A stretch of DNA of 64,000 nt from Microbacterium sp. CFH 31415 (GCF_022538185.1 NZ_JAKYXC010000007.1:44188-108187); one strand, 5' to 3'; shown: positions 51,588 to 60,229, counted from the first letter of the stretch. Made by a program: numbers and translations. The notes: generated by a model from the sequence alone, not told the origin.

Positions 51588-53408
51588 CTACCGCGCGAGC
51601 GGGACTTCGATGAGCTGCCGCCCGCCGGCGGGCGCCGTGAGGGCCTGGTCGAGCTGGGTGCGGGTCGTGACGCGCTGATACTCCCAGCCGTACGCGAGCG
51701 CCAGGTGCTCGAGTCGCACCGAATGCGGCGTGTACAGCACGCGGTCCATAGCGTCCGCACCGGCGACTCCGGCGACCTCGAGACCGTCGAAGATCGTGCC
51801 ACCGCCGTCGTTGCCGACGATGACCTGGATGCGCGGCTCGGTCTCGCCGGGTGGGAGGAGCAGCGCACCGACGTCATGCAGCAGCGCGAGGTCGCCGAGC
51901 AGCACGCGCGTGACGCCGGGACGCCCGGCGGTCTGGCTCGCGATCGCGATGCCCGTCGCCGTCGCGACGGTGCCGTCGATGCCGGCGAGGCCGCGGTTCG
52001 CATGCACCGGCACCTTCTTGCCACCGAGCAGGTCGTCGGCGACGCGCACCAGGCGGGAGGAGCCGAACATCAGCCGGTCGTGCGGCCAGGTCGCGCGCCA
52101 CACCGCGTCGGCGAGCACGGCCCGGTCGATCGGTGCGCGCGCCGCCGCCAGTTCGGCGGCGATCGCGCCGAGCCGTTCCTGCGGCACCGCGGACGTGAGC
52201 CCTTCGGCGTCGGGTGGCGGCGGAGCGAGATCGACGGATGCCTCGCGCGACGCGTGCAGCCAGGCGCCGAGCCATTCCCGGTCGGCGTCGCCGGTTGCGA
52301 CGGCGACGGTGTCGACCGCGGTCGTGGCACCGTTGAGGTTGAGCGGCTCGCCCGGCCCGCGCAGCGCGATGACCTCGACCTCGGGGTCGGAGAGGAGCGC
52401 GGCCACCTCGCGGCTCAGAGTCGGATGGCCGAGCACGATCGCGCGCTCCACGCGTCCGCCGAGCTCGGGAGCCCGCAGCAGCGCGCGGTAGCCGTGGACG
52501 AGGTACCGGCCGAAGCGAGCACCGCTGACGATCTCGGCGATGAGCGGCCACCCGCCCGCATGCGCGAGCACCTCGGCGTCTGGGCCGGCGTCGGATCCGG
52601 CGACGACGACCGTGCGCGGGCCGCGCACGACGACGAACGGCTGCTCCTCGGGATCATCGGGCACGTCCGAGACGCCGATCCCACCGCCGCCCTGATAGAG
52701 CGCACCGGATGCCTCGTCCTCGGTCGCCGGGTCGGGAGCAGGCGGACCGTCGGGGTCATCGCCGGCGGTCGAGGCGAGTTCCGCGGTCGGCACGCCGAAC
52801 CACGCGGGCAGGTCGCCGGCGAGCGGCTCCCGGTAGGGAAGGTTGAGGTGCACGGGCCCGGCCGAGCGCAGGCCCTCCCCCAGCGCTGCGGCGACGGCCT
52901 CTTCGGCGACCCGCCGCAGCATGACGCTCTGCTCCTCGTCGCCCTCGGTGTCGCACCCCTCGGGCACCGGGAGGTCGGCCTCGTAGCGCACGCTCGGCGA
53001 GAACATGCCCGGCTGCCGTGTCGTCTGGTTCGCCCCCACACCGCGCAGCTCGGGAGGCCGGTCAGCCGTCAGCAGCAGCAGCGGCACACCGGCGTGGTGC
53101 GCCTCGAGCGCAACGGGCATGAGGTTCGCGACGGCGGTGCCGGACGTGCAGACCACGGCCGCCGGCATCCGTGATTCGCGTCCGATGCCGAGCGCCGTGA
53201 AGCCGGCAACGCGCTCGTCCACGCGCACATGCAGACGCACCGCTCCACGCCGCTCGAGCTCGGCGGCGACGAGGGCGAGCGCCTGCGAGCGCGATCCCGG
53301 GCTGAGCACGATGTGCTCGACGCCGAGTTCGACCAGTCGGCACAGCAGCGCCGCGGCGGCATCGGTGGCGGCGGAGGCGAGTCCGCTCCCACCGCTGATC
53401 TCGGTCAG
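51588..53408 (-). CDS. menD: SEPHCHC synthase MenD, possibly starting at CTG
   Basis: A thiamin-diphosphate enzyme joining isochorismate and 2-oxoglutarate. The conserved N-terminal block LSPGSRSQALAL and ThDP site GDLALLHDVGALL, then VIVGNDGGGTIF, are present. There is no ATG, GTG or TTG between the upstream in-frame stop and the GTG at 53309, which lies inside the LSPGSRS motif. A CTG at 53408 overlaps the upstream stop (CTGA), has GGAG 7 nt before it and yields a normal 606-residue protein with the expected N-terminal helix (LLCRLVELGVEHIV). I therefore annotate from CTG; a sequencing error is the alternative. Confidence 0.85.
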   Translation of the reverse strand: MTEISGGSGLASAATDAAAALLCRLVELGVEHIVLSPGSRSQALALVAAELERRGAVRLHVRVDERVAGFTALGIGRESRMPAAVVCTSGTAVANLMPVALEAHHAGVPLLLLTADRPPELRGVGANQTTRQPGMFSPSVRYEADLPVPEGCDTEGDEEQSVMLRRVAEEAVAAALGEGLRSAGPVHLNLPYREPLAGDLPAWFGVPTAELASTAGDDPDGPPAPDPATEDEASGALYQGGGGIGVSDVPDDPEEQPFVVVRGPRTVVVAGSDAGPDAEVLAHAGGWPLIAEIVSGARFGRYLVHGYRALLRAPELGGRVERAIVLGHPTLSREVAALLSDPEVEVIALRGPGEPLNLNGATTAVDTVAVATGDADREWLGAWLHASREASVDLAPPPPDAEGLTSAVPQERLGAIAAELAAARAPIDRAVLADAVWRATWPHDRLMFGSSRLVRVADDLLGGKKVPVHANRGLAGIDGTVATATGIAIASQTAGRPGVTRVLLGDLALLHDVGALLLPPGETEPRIQVIVGNDGGGTIFDGLEVAGVAGADAMDRVLYTPHSVRLEHLALAYGWEYQRVTTRTQLDQALTAPAGGRQLIEVPLAR

Positions 53409-53884
53409 TTGACGGCTCCGCGCTGGCCGCGCTCGTCACCTTCGTCCGACGGGCGGACGGGCGGATCAGCGGGGGTGTCGGCCGGCGGTGCCGACGCGGC
53501 CGGCGACGTGTCTGCCGTGGCGGGTCCGGCTGCGGCGTCGGGTCCGTCGATGCTCCACCGCGGGTCGTCGGCCTCGGCGTCGAGCTGTGCGAGCTCTTCC
53601 TCGAGGCGGCGGATGCGCTCGTCCTGGTCGCTCACCACGCCGATGCGTCCGAGGAACTCGGGATCATCGTCGGGCGCTCGCCGCGCGGCGAGCGTGGCAC
53701 GGCGCGTGCGGCCGACGAGAAGCCACAGGACACCGCCGAGCACGGGGATGAACACGACGATGAGGATCCAGATCGGCTTGCTCACACCGCGGTGCCTCGT
53801 GGGAGGCTGCACCGCGCAGTCCACGATCGTATAGACCCAGAAAGCCGTCGCCACCAGGGCCAGGATGAGCAGGGCCCGTGTCAT
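53405..53884 (-). CDS. PLDc_N-domain membrane protein
   Basis: A 159-residue protein with two transmembrane segments forming the PLDc_N (phospholipase D nuclease N-terminal) domain (about residues 3-60; WVYTIVDCAVQPP, then KPIWILIVVFIPVLGGVLWLLVGR). A short coiled-coil-like region (SDQDERIRRLEEELAQLDAE) and a disordered Pro/Ala tail follow. Function unknown. It is a regular neighbour of actinobacterial men genes. ATG 53884 is 7 nt after TAGGAT (leaderless). The stop overlaps the proposed menD CTG start. Confidence 0.85.
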   Translation of the reverse strand: MTRALLILALVATAFWVYTIVDCAVQPPTRHRGVSKPIWILIVVFIPVLGGVLWLLVGRTRRATLAARRAPDDDPEFLGRIGVVSDQDERIRRLEEELAQLDAEADDPRWSIDGPDAAAGPATADTSPAASAPPADTPADPPVRPSDEGDERGQRGAVN

Positions 53885-53993
53885 GCTCCCCATCCTAGGC
53901 GAGCATCGTGCAACGCGGCCCTGTCGTGACCGAACCGTCGTCTGGCAGGACCGCCCCGCCGGAGCGCACCGCGGGCTCGATTACGATGGACGC

Positions 53994-54284
53994 GTGAAAG
54001 CCCGCTCCGCCCTCGTGTACACGGTGCTGCGGCTCCTCGCTTTCCTGGTGCCGTTCGGCCTGCTGATGCTGCTGCCGATCATGCGCGAGTACTACTGGCT
54101 CGCCGCGATCTTCGCCGCGCTCATCGGCCTGAGCCTGTCGATGCTGTTCCTGCGTCGTCCGCTCGACGAGATGAGCGCAGGCATCGCCGAGCGCCGTGAT
54201 CGATCGCGCGCGGAGCGAGCGGTGAGCGACGAAGATGCAGAGGATGCCGCGGCCGGCTCGACCGAGTCCCGCTCCGGCGACTGA
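53994..54284 (+). CDS. DUF4229-domain small membrane protein
   Basis: A 96-residue protein with two transmembrane segments (about 8-28 and 34-55) and a charged Arg/Glu-rich tail; it matches DUF4229 (opening ARSALVYTVLRLLAFLVPFG). Function unknown, but the family sits beside menA or menD in many actinobacteria. GTG 53994 is 6 nt after TACGAT, so it is probably leaderless. It converges on menA. Confidence 0.85.
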   Translation: MKARSALVYTVLRLLAFLVPFGLLMLLPIMREYYWLAAIFAALIGLSLSMLFLRRPLDEMSAGIAERRDRSRAERAVSDEDAEDAAAGSTESRSGD

Positions 54285-54314
54285 TCCCGGCGTGCGCCGG
54301 CACCCGGCGGGAGC

Positions 54315-55295
54315 TCAGCCGATGAGCGCCCACGCGAAGAATGCCGCGTAGGCGAGCGAAGTCAGCGACGTGAGCCCGAGCGCGACCACGAGCTCACGCG
54401 GGTCGCGGTAGGTCCAGACGATCAGGATGGCCGGCAACCCCGCCAGCAGCACGAGCAGCGACAGCCACGCGATCGGATAGAAGAGCGCGAGATAGGCGGC
54501 GATCACGAACGGCGCGAGCACGAAGATCGTGAACAGCCAGCGCGTGGCCGTACGGCCGATCAGGGTCGTGAGCGTGCGCTTGCCCGAGGCGCGGTCCTGG
54601 TCGATGTCGCGCAGGTTGTTCGCGAGGAGCACGGCGCACGCCAGCAGACCGATGGCGACCGCGCCGAACCACGCCTCCTGCGGCAGGGCGAACGCCTGCA
54701 CCCACGTCGTGCCGAGCGTGGCGACCAGCCCGAAGAACACGAAGACGAAGAGCTCACCCAGGCCGTAGTAGCCGTACGGCCGCTTGCCGCCGGTGTAGAA
54801 CCACGCGGCGAGGATGCACGCGGCGCCGACAGCGAGGAACCACCACTGCTGGGTGCGGATCGTGATCGCCAGCCCGGCGACCGCGGCGATCGCGAAGAAC
54901 ACCAGCGCGACGGTCAGCACCGCGCGGGGCTTCGCCTTGCGCGACGCCGTGAGCCGGGCCGGACCGACCCGGTTGTCGTCGGTTCCCCGGATGCCGTCGC
55001 TGTAGTCGTTGGCGTAGTTGACGCCGATCTGCAGCGACACCGACACGATGAGGCAGAACAGCGCGATCACCCAATGGAAGACGTCGACGACGAGGATCGC
55101 GGCCGCGGTGCCGACGACGACGGGGCTGATCGCGAGGGGCAGCGTGCGCAGGCGGGCCGCGCCGATCCAGTCGCGCGCGGTGGCCGGCTCGACGGCGCGG
55201 GGATCACCCGACTGACGCGCCTTCTGCGGGTTGCCGCGGGAGGGCTGCTTCTTCGGACCCGGATGCCTGCGCTTCTTGCTGGAGGTGCCTGCCAC
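54315..55295 (-). CDS. menA: 1,4-dihydroxy-2-naphthoate polyprenyltransferase
   Basis: A 326-residue UbiA-family prenyltransferase with a basic N-terminal extension of about 35 residues and eight to nine transmembrane helices. The first Asp-rich motif is NYANDYSDGIRGTDD and the second NNLRDIDQDRASGKRTL. It attaches the polyprenyl chain to DHNA in the membrane, giving demethylmenaquinone. GTG 55295 lies 8 nt after TAGGAT; no ribosome site is present. Confidence 0.93.
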   Translation of the reverse strand: MAGTSSKKRRHPGPKKQPSRGNPQKARQSGDPRAVEPATARDWIGAARLRTLPLAISPVVVGTAAAILVVDVFHWVIALFCLIVSVSLQIGVNYANDYSDGIRGTDDNRVGPARLTASRKAKPRAVLTVALVFFAIAAVAGLAITIRTQQWWFLAVGAACILAAWFYTGGKRPYGYYGLGELFVFVFFGLVATLGTTWVQAFALPQEAWFGAVAIGLLACAVLLANNLRDIDQDRASGKRTLTTLIGRTATRWLFTIFVLAPFVIAAYLALFYPIAWLSLLVLLAGLPAILIVWTYRDPRELVVALGLTSLTSLAYAAFFAWALIG

Positions 55296-55410
55296 GAATC
55301 GCCATCCTAGAGGGCGCCGCGATGAGCCGCCCCGAGGCGACGCCGGGTTGCAGGCACGCGCCCGCGCAAGCCCCTCGCCGGATGCGCCCTGCAGGCGCAC
55401 AATGACAGCC

Positions 55411-55794
55411 ATGCTGAGCATCGGAACGATCGTGCTGACGGTGGAGGACATCGCCCGCGCCGCCGACTTCTGGCGGGGCGCCCTGGGCTACGTGGACAGG
55501 GGCGAGCCGAGCGAGGACTGGCTCATCCTCGACCCACCGGACAAGGCCGACTGGGCGTCTCCCGGCGCGAGCGTCGCGCTGTCGGTCACGGGGTATCCGC
55601 AGCACTATCCCCCGCGCATCCACCTCGACCTGTACGCCGAGGATCAGGCGGCAGAGGTGCGCCGGCTGCTTACGCTCGGCGCGCGCGAGGTCGACTGGCA
55701 CGACTACCCCGACGACGCCGACTGGATCGTGCTCGAAGACACCGAGGGCAACCGCTTCTGCGTGGTCGACACCGGCCCCTACCCCGGGCACTGA
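55411..55794 (+). CDS. VOC-family (glyoxalase/bleomycin-resistance fold) protein
   Basis: A 127-residue single-domain VOC protein: two beta-alpha-beta-beta-beta modules, with TIVLTVEDIARAADFWRGALGY at the start and WIVLEDTEGNRFCVVD at the end, the usual positions of metal-ligand His/Glu residues. Activity is not predictable. ATG 55411 is preferred on family alignment; an in-frame ATG at 55402 would add three residues. It converges on menE, with a palindromic element between. Confidence 0.85.
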   Translation: MLSIGTIVLTVEDIARAADFWRGALGYVDRGEPSEDWLILDPPDKADWASPGASVALSVTGYPQHYPPRIHLDLYAEDQAAEVRRLLTLGAREVDWHDYPDDADWIVLEDTEGNRFCVVDTGPYPGH

Positions 55795-55808
55795 GCGGCA
55801 CGACGAGC

Positions 55809-55928
55809 CCTCGCCCAGGCATCCGCAGCCGAAAACAGGAGCTCTGGCGAGAACAGGATCTTTCCAGCGGAATCGTCCTGCGTCCGCCGGATCTCCTGTT
55901 CTGGGCAGCAAGAATCTTCTGGGCGAGG
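55809..55928. repeat. 120-bp nested palindromic element (REP/MITE-like)
   Basis: Perfect 10-bp terminal inverted repeats CCTCGCCCAG (55809-55818) and CTGGGCGAGG (55919-55928). Inside are AACAGGAG (55834-55841) inverted as CTCCTGTT (55893-55900), a second AACAGGA direct copy at 55852-55858, and an inner GCGGA/TCCGC stem. It fills nearly the whole gap between the convergent VOC and menE genes and contains no coding sequence. Confidence 0.55.
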
Positions 55929-55949
55929 CGAGCGGTCGGCCCGCGCGCG

Positions 55950-57104
55950 TCAGTGAAGGGACGCGACGGCGCGGCGGATCGCCTCGCGATCCGGCTTGCC
56001 CGACGGCAGGGTCGCCAGCTCGTCGACGAGCACGAGCCTCGCCGGGCGCGCGTGCGGGCCGATCGCGTCTTTGACGGCGGCCCGCGCTTCTTCGAGCTGC
56101 ACGGACTCGCTGCGGCGCAGCACTTCACCCCGGGTGGCGACGACGACGGATGCCTCGCCCCAGCGCTCGTCGGGCACGCCGACGACCACCGCGCCCGACA
56201 GTCCGGGCACGGTGCGGACGATGCGCTCGACGCGGTCCAGCGAGATGTTCACGCCGCCCGAGACGATCACGTTGTCGATCCGGCCGCGCACACGCAGGAC
56301 GCCGTCTTCGAGGATGCCGGCGTCGCCGGTGCGGTACCAGCGGGCCCCGTCGGGGGTGCGGGGGAACACGGCGTCCGTCAGCTCCGGATCACCGAGGTAG
56401 CCCTCAGCCAGCACCGGCCCCGAGACCTGGACCTCGCCGCGCATGATCCGCAGGCTCACGCCGCGGAGCGGGACGCCATCGTAGACGCAGCCGCCGCAGG
56501 TCTCGGTGGCGCCGTAGGTGCGGACGATGCGCGCGCCTGCGGCCTCGGCCCGCTCGAGGGTCACCGGCGGCAGTGCCTGCCCGCCGACGAGGATCGTCTC
56601 GAACGATCGGAGGGCGGTCAGCACCGTGCTGTCGTCCTCGGCCGCATCGAGCAGGCGCGACAGCTGCGCCGGCACGAGCGACGTGTAGGTCGGGATGCGC
56701 TGGCCTCGATCGCTCGAGGCCATCATCAGCGCGGCGGCCGCGAACCCCTGGGGGGTGAACGATCCGCTCAGCACGGCGGGCTCGCGATCGGCGACGATCG
56801 AGCGGACGAGCACCTGCAGACCGGCGACGTAGCTCGCGGGGAGCGCCAGCAGCCAGGCGCCCTCGCCGACGCGGTCGGCCGTCGCCAGCGCGCTGGCGGT
56901 GAGGGCGTCGCGGCTGAGCACCACGCTCTTGGGCACGCCGGTGGATCCCGAGGTCGTCACCACGACGGCCGTGCCCGGCCGCACGTCGCCGGGCAGCTCG
57001 CTGACCATGCCGAGCCCGAGCGCCGGACCGGCGCCGTGCAGTGCGCTCTTCAATGCCCTCAGGATGTCGCGGGGGTCGTCGCCGCTGACGGGCTCGAGTT
57101 TCAT
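55950..57104 (-). CDS. menE: o-Succinylbenzoate-CoA ligase
   Basis: A 384-residue AMP-forming acyl-CoA ligase, short like other actinobacterial MenE. The phosphate loop is VVTTSGSTGVPKSVVL, with TYGATETCGG in the middle and YRTGDAGILEDGVLRVRGRIDNVIVSGG preceding the C-terminal lysine in LPSGKPDRE. It activates o-succinylbenzoate for MenB. The ATG is 4 nt after the menB stop, so menB-menE form an operon. Confidence 0.93.
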   Translation of the reverse strand: MKLEPVSGDDPRDILRALKSALHGAGPALGLGMVSELPGDVRPGTAVVVTTSGSTGVPKSVVLSRDALTASALATADRVGEGAWLLALPASYVAGLQVLVRSIVADREPAVLSGSFTPQGFAAAALMMASSDRGQRIPTYTSLVPAQLSRLLDAAEDDSTVLTALRSFETILVGGQALPPVTLERAEAAGARIVRTYGATETCGGCVYDGVPLRGVSLRIMRGEVQVSGPVLAEGYLGDPELTDAVFPRTPDGARWYRTGDAGILEDGVLRVRGRIDNVIVSGGVNISLDRVERIVRTVPGLSGAVVVGVPDERWGEASVVVATRGEVLRRSESVQLEEARAAVKDAIGPHARPARLVLVDELATLPSGKPDREAIRRAVASLH

Positions 57105-57108
57105 GGCT

Positions 57109-58005
57109 TCAGTACTGCCAGGGGTATGGGGCCCAGTCGGGCTCCCGCTTCTCGAGGAATGCATCGCGTCCCTCGATGCCCTCATCGGTGCCGTAGGCGA
57201 GGCGCGTCGCCTCGCCGGCGAAGACCTGCTGGCCGACGAGGCCGTCGTCGACCGCGTTGAACGCGAACTTGAGCATGCGGATCGCGGTCGGCGACTTCGT
57301 GAGGATCGTACGGGCCATCGCGATCGCCTCGCGCTCGAGCTCGGCGTGCGGTACCACCCGGTTCACGGCACCCATCTCGTAGGCGCGCTGCGCCGAGTAC
57401 TCCTCGGCGAGGAAGAACACCTCCCGCGCGAACTTCTGGCCGATCTGCCGGGCGAAGTACGCCGAGCCGTAACCGGCGTCGAAGGATCCGACATCCGCGT
57501 CCGTCTGCTTGAACCGCCCGTGCTCGGCGCTCGCGATCGAAATGTCGCACACCACGTGGAGCGAGTGGCCGCCGCCGGCCGCCCATCCCGGGATCACGGC
57601 GATGACGACCTTGGGCATGAAGCGGATGAGCCGCTGCACCTCGAGGATGTGGAGCCGGCCGGCGCGCGCCGGGTCGGTGACGGTGTCCGTCTCGGAGTAC
57701 TTGTAGCCGTCGCGCCCGCGGATGCGCTGGTCGCCGCCCGAGCAGAACGCCCAGCCGCCGTCCTTCGGGCTTGGCCCGTTGCCGGTCAGCAGGATGACGC
57801 CGATCCGCGGGTTCTGGCGCGCGGCATCGAGCGCCTGGTACAGCTCGTCCACGGTGTGCGGGCGGAAGGCGTTGCGCACCTCGGGCCGGTCGAATGCGAT
57901 GCGCGCGATGCGCCCGTCCTTCGACACGTGCGAGGTGATGTCGGTGAAGCCGTCGGTGCCGGGTGCCGGCATCCACTCGGCTTCGTCGAAGAGCTCCGAG
58001 ACCAT
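57109..58005 (-). CDS. menB: 1,4-dihydroxy-2-naphthoyl-CoA synthase
   Basis: A 298-residue crotonase-fold enzyme. It shows ARIAFDRPEVRNAFRP at the N-terminus, the oxyanion-hole segment FCSGGDQRIRG and VIAVIPGWAAGGGHSLHVVCD, and DADVGSFDAGYGSAYFARQIG, the active-site loop of MenB. It closes the ring of o-succinylbenzoyl-CoA. ATG 58005 lies 7 nt after TAGGCT (leaderless). It is followed at once by menE. Confidence 0.95.
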   Translation of the reverse strand: MVSELFDEAEWMPAPGTDGFTDITSHVSKDGRIARIAFDRPEVRNAFRPHTVDELYQALDAARQNPRIGVILLTGNGPSPKDGGWAFCSGGDQRIRGRDGYKYSETDTVTDPARAGRLHILEVQRLIRFMPKVVIAVIPGWAAGGGHSLHVVCDISIASAEHGRFKQTDADVGSFDAGYGSAYFARQIGQKFAREVFFLAEEYSAQRAYEMGAVNRVVPHAELEREAIAMARTILTKSPTAIRMLKFAFNAVDDGLVGQQVFAGEATRLAYGTDEGIEGRDAFLEKREPDWAPYPWQY

Positions 58006-58037
58006 GGGCTCCAGCCTAGGGCGCGGGATGCCGCCGC

Positions 58038-58838
58038 TCACGCGCCGTTCTTGGCGTCACGCCACCGCAGCCACGACTTCACGAGGTCGTAGTCCCAGTC
58101 CGGACCCCCGAAGCCGAGCGTGAACAGCCGCACCCCGGCGTCGTACAGCTCGTCGGCGACGTCCTCGCCGCGTCGCTTGAGCTCGTTCGAGACGATGAGC
58201 CCCGAGGTGTCGCGCCCTTCGCGGTCGGCCCATCGCTCGATCACGCCGAGCTTGTGCGCCAGGTCGTCGGGCCGCACGAAGCTGTGCCAGATGTCGGCGT
58301 GGCGCGCCACCAGCCGGAGGGTCTTCTGCTCGCCCTTGCCGCCGATCATCACAGGGATGCGCCGGGTCGGCGCCGGGTTCAGCTTCTGCCAGCGCGCCTC
58401 GATGCGCGCGAGCCCGTCGGCGAGGTCGTCGAGGCGCGAGCCGACGGTGCCGAACTCGTAGCCGTACTCGTCGTAGTCGCGCTCGAACCAGCCCGAGCCG
58501 GTCGCGAAGATGAAGCGGCCGGTGCCGCCCTTGGCCGAGATGTGGTCGATCGTGCGGGCCATATCCGCCTGCAGGTCGGGGTTGCGGTAGCTGTTGCAGT
58601 TGACCAGCGCCCCGAACTCGACCCGCTCGGTCTGCTCGGCCCACGCGGCGAGCATCGTCCACGACTCGAAGTGCATCCCCTCGGGATCGCCCGACAAGGG
58701 GAAGAAGTGATCCCAGTTGAAGAGGATGTCGACCCCCATCTCCTCGAGCCGGAGGACGGCGTCGCGGAACGCGGAGTAGGGGGCGTGCTGCGGTTCGAGC
58801 TGCACGCCGAGGCGCACGGGGGTGTCAAGAAGGGGCAT
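58038..58838 (-). CDS. F420-dependent LLM-class oxidoreductase (Rv1855c type)
   Basis: A 266-residue luciferase-like TIM-barrel flavoenzyme. The N-terminal GVQLEPQHAPYSAF and the block FNWDHFFPLSGDPEGMHFESWTMLAAWAEQTERVEFG match the TIGR03560 (Rv1855c-like) group. FATGSGWFERDYDEYG is the usual cofactor-loop region. It is predicted to use coenzyme F420; the substrate is unknown. ATG 58838 lies 6 nt after TAGGCT (leaderless), and the gene ends 32 bp before menB on the same strand. Confidence 0.88.
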   Translation of the reverse strand: MPLLDTPVRLGVQLEPQHAPYSAFRDAVLRLEEMGVDILFNWDHFFPLSGDPEGMHFESWTMLAAWAEQTERVEFGALVNCNSYRNPDLQADMARTIDHISAKGGTGRFIFATGSGWFERDYDEYGYEFGTVGSRLDDLADGLARIEARWQKLNPAPTRRIPVMIGGKGEQKTLRLVARHADIWHSFVRPDDLAHKLGVIERWADREGRDTSGLIVSNELKRRGEDVADELYDAGVRLFTLGFGGPDWDYDLVKSWLRWRDAKNGA

Positions 58839-58900
58839 GGGAAGAGCCTAAGCGGGTGGGAGGCCGAGGGCTCCGGCATCCCACCCGCCCTTCTCCTGCG

Positions 58901-59863
58901 TCAGCGGGCGCGGTACGCCTTCAGGTAGGCGTCGACGGAGTCCCATGCGGCGATCGCGATGACGCCGAATCCGAACACGGTGGTGACGACCGCGGTCACG
59001 GTGCCAGCGTCCTCGGGCACGAGCGTGGGGAACAGCGCGGGGTTGACCAGCAGCTGCTGCGAGAGCAGCCACAGCGCACCGCCGGCGATCACGAGGTTCA
59101 GGAACAGGTTCACGGTCGCGGATCCCATGTTCCAGCCGCCCTTGGCGTGGACCGAGATGGCCAGCAGCGCTTCGAGGACCATGAGCACGAAGAGCGCACC
59201 GATCCACCACGGCCACAGCGCCGGCGAGAGGAAGGGCATCCAGCCCTCCGGCGCTGAGTACACGACACCGACGAAGTGGTCCCACAGGATCGCGCCGGCC
59301 GCGATCGCCAGGAAGATCAGCGATGCGACCAGGTCACTCAGGCCGGCGCCACGATCCTTGAGCTCAGGGAGGTCGTCCGGCGTCCAGTCCTTGACGACGC
59401 CGGCGTCGGTTCCCCGCTCGGATCGCTCGACGATGAAGAACACGAGCGTGGTCCAGAAGGCGATGTGGACGATGACGCTCAGCGTGACGCTCACGACGTT
59501 GCCGATGATGGTGCCGACGCCAGCCCCCGAGAGCGTCTGCCCGAGCGCGACGCCGAACGCGGCGCACGCGGGCACGATCGCCCACAGCAGCTTCAGCAGG
59601 CGCCACCACGTCAGGTAGTAGCGCGGGCCGATGAGCCACAGCGGCCGGTCGGTGTAGCCCGCGGCGAGCGTGTCGGGGTCGCCGAGATCGGTAAGCACCG
59701 CACGTTCGGCCGTATCGCGCGGCTCGCCCTCGGCGATGCGGGACTCGACCTGGTCGTCGATCGAGCCGCGCAGCTCTGCGGACAGGTCGGCGCGCTGCGC
59801 CTCGGGAACGGTGCGCATCGCGGCCGCGACGTAGCGGTCGGTCAGGGTCGTCTTCATTGCCAT
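58901..59863 (-). CDS. HAAS-type membrane protein
   Basis: A 320-residue protein with an N-terminal helical domain (about 5-75; LTDRYVAAAMRTVPEAQRADLSAEL, then LTDLGDPDTLAAGYTDRP) of the HAAS/permease-prefix kind. Six to seven transmembrane segments follow. AGGAGGA is 7 nt before ATG 59863. It starts 3 nt after the stop of the PadR gene. Organisation matches the 48468-49714 module; the membrane parts are only distantly alike. Function unknown. Confidence 0.82.
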   Translation of the reverse strand: MAMKTTLTDRYVAAAMRTVPEAQRADLSAELRGSIDDQVESRIAEGEPRDTAERAVLTDLGDPDTLAAGYTDRPLWLIGPRYYLTWWRLLKLLWAIVPACAAFGVALGQTLSGAGVGTIIGNVVSVTLSVIVHIAFWTTLVFFIVERSERGTDAGVVKDWTPDDLPELKDRGAGLSDLVASLIFLAIAAGAILWDHFVGVVYSAPEGWMPFLSPALWPWWIGALFVLMVLEALLAISVHAKGGWNMGSATVNLFLNLVIAGGALWLLSQQLLVNPALFPTLVPEDAGTVTAVVTTVFGFGVIAIAAWDSVDAYLKAYRAR

Positions 59864-59866
59864 TTG

Positions 59867-60202
59867 TCAGTCCTCCTGCGGAAGGGAGTCGATCGCGGTG
59901 GCGATCGCGTGGAACTCGTCGGTGAGGGCGGCCGCGAGGCGGGAGCCTGCGGCGCTGGTGCGGTAGAACTTGCGGGGCCGGGCCTCGTCGGTATTCCACT
60001 CGCTCGTGAGGTGCCCCTGCTTCTCGAGCCGGCGCAGCAGCGGGTACAGGGTGTTCGCGTCCGTCGGGAATCCGCGATCCCCGAGCTGTTCGAGCAGGCC
60101 GTACCCGTATCCCGGCTGCTCGAGCAGGCGGAGACAGGCCAGCACGATCGTGCCGCGCCGCAGCTCCTGCAGGTGCGTGTCGAGGATCTCGGATTCGCTC
60201 AT
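59867..60202 (-). CDS. PadR-family transcriptional regulator
   Basis: A 111-residue PadR winged-helix protein: LQELRRGTIVLACLRLLEQPGYGYGLLEQL, then TDANTLYPLLRRLEKQGHL and RKFYRTSAAGSRL. It likely represses its own two-gene operon with the membrane-protein gene. A 13-bp palindrome lies 14 bp upstream of its start. Confidence 0.93.
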   Translation of the reverse strand: MSESEILDTHLQELRRGTIVLACLRLLEQPGYGYGLLEQLGDRGFPTDANTLYPLLRRLEKQGHLTSEWNTDEARPRKFYRTSAAGSRLAAALTDEFHAIATAIDSLPQED

Positions 60203-60216
60203 GGCTCACACTGTAC

Positions 60217-60229
60217 TGTGTGACACACA
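60217..60229. promoter_or_regulatory. Probable PadR operator
   Basis: TGTGTGACACACA, a perfect 13-bp palindrome centred on A60223, 14 bp upstream of the PadR start; TGTGACAC-like half sites recur to about 60262. It sits between the PadR module and the divergent LLM gene. Confidence 0.55.

Noticed and set aside
53307..53309. GTG as the menD start
   Set aside because: It lies inside the conserved LSPGSRS motif and would remove the N-terminal strand and helix of the ThDP fold.
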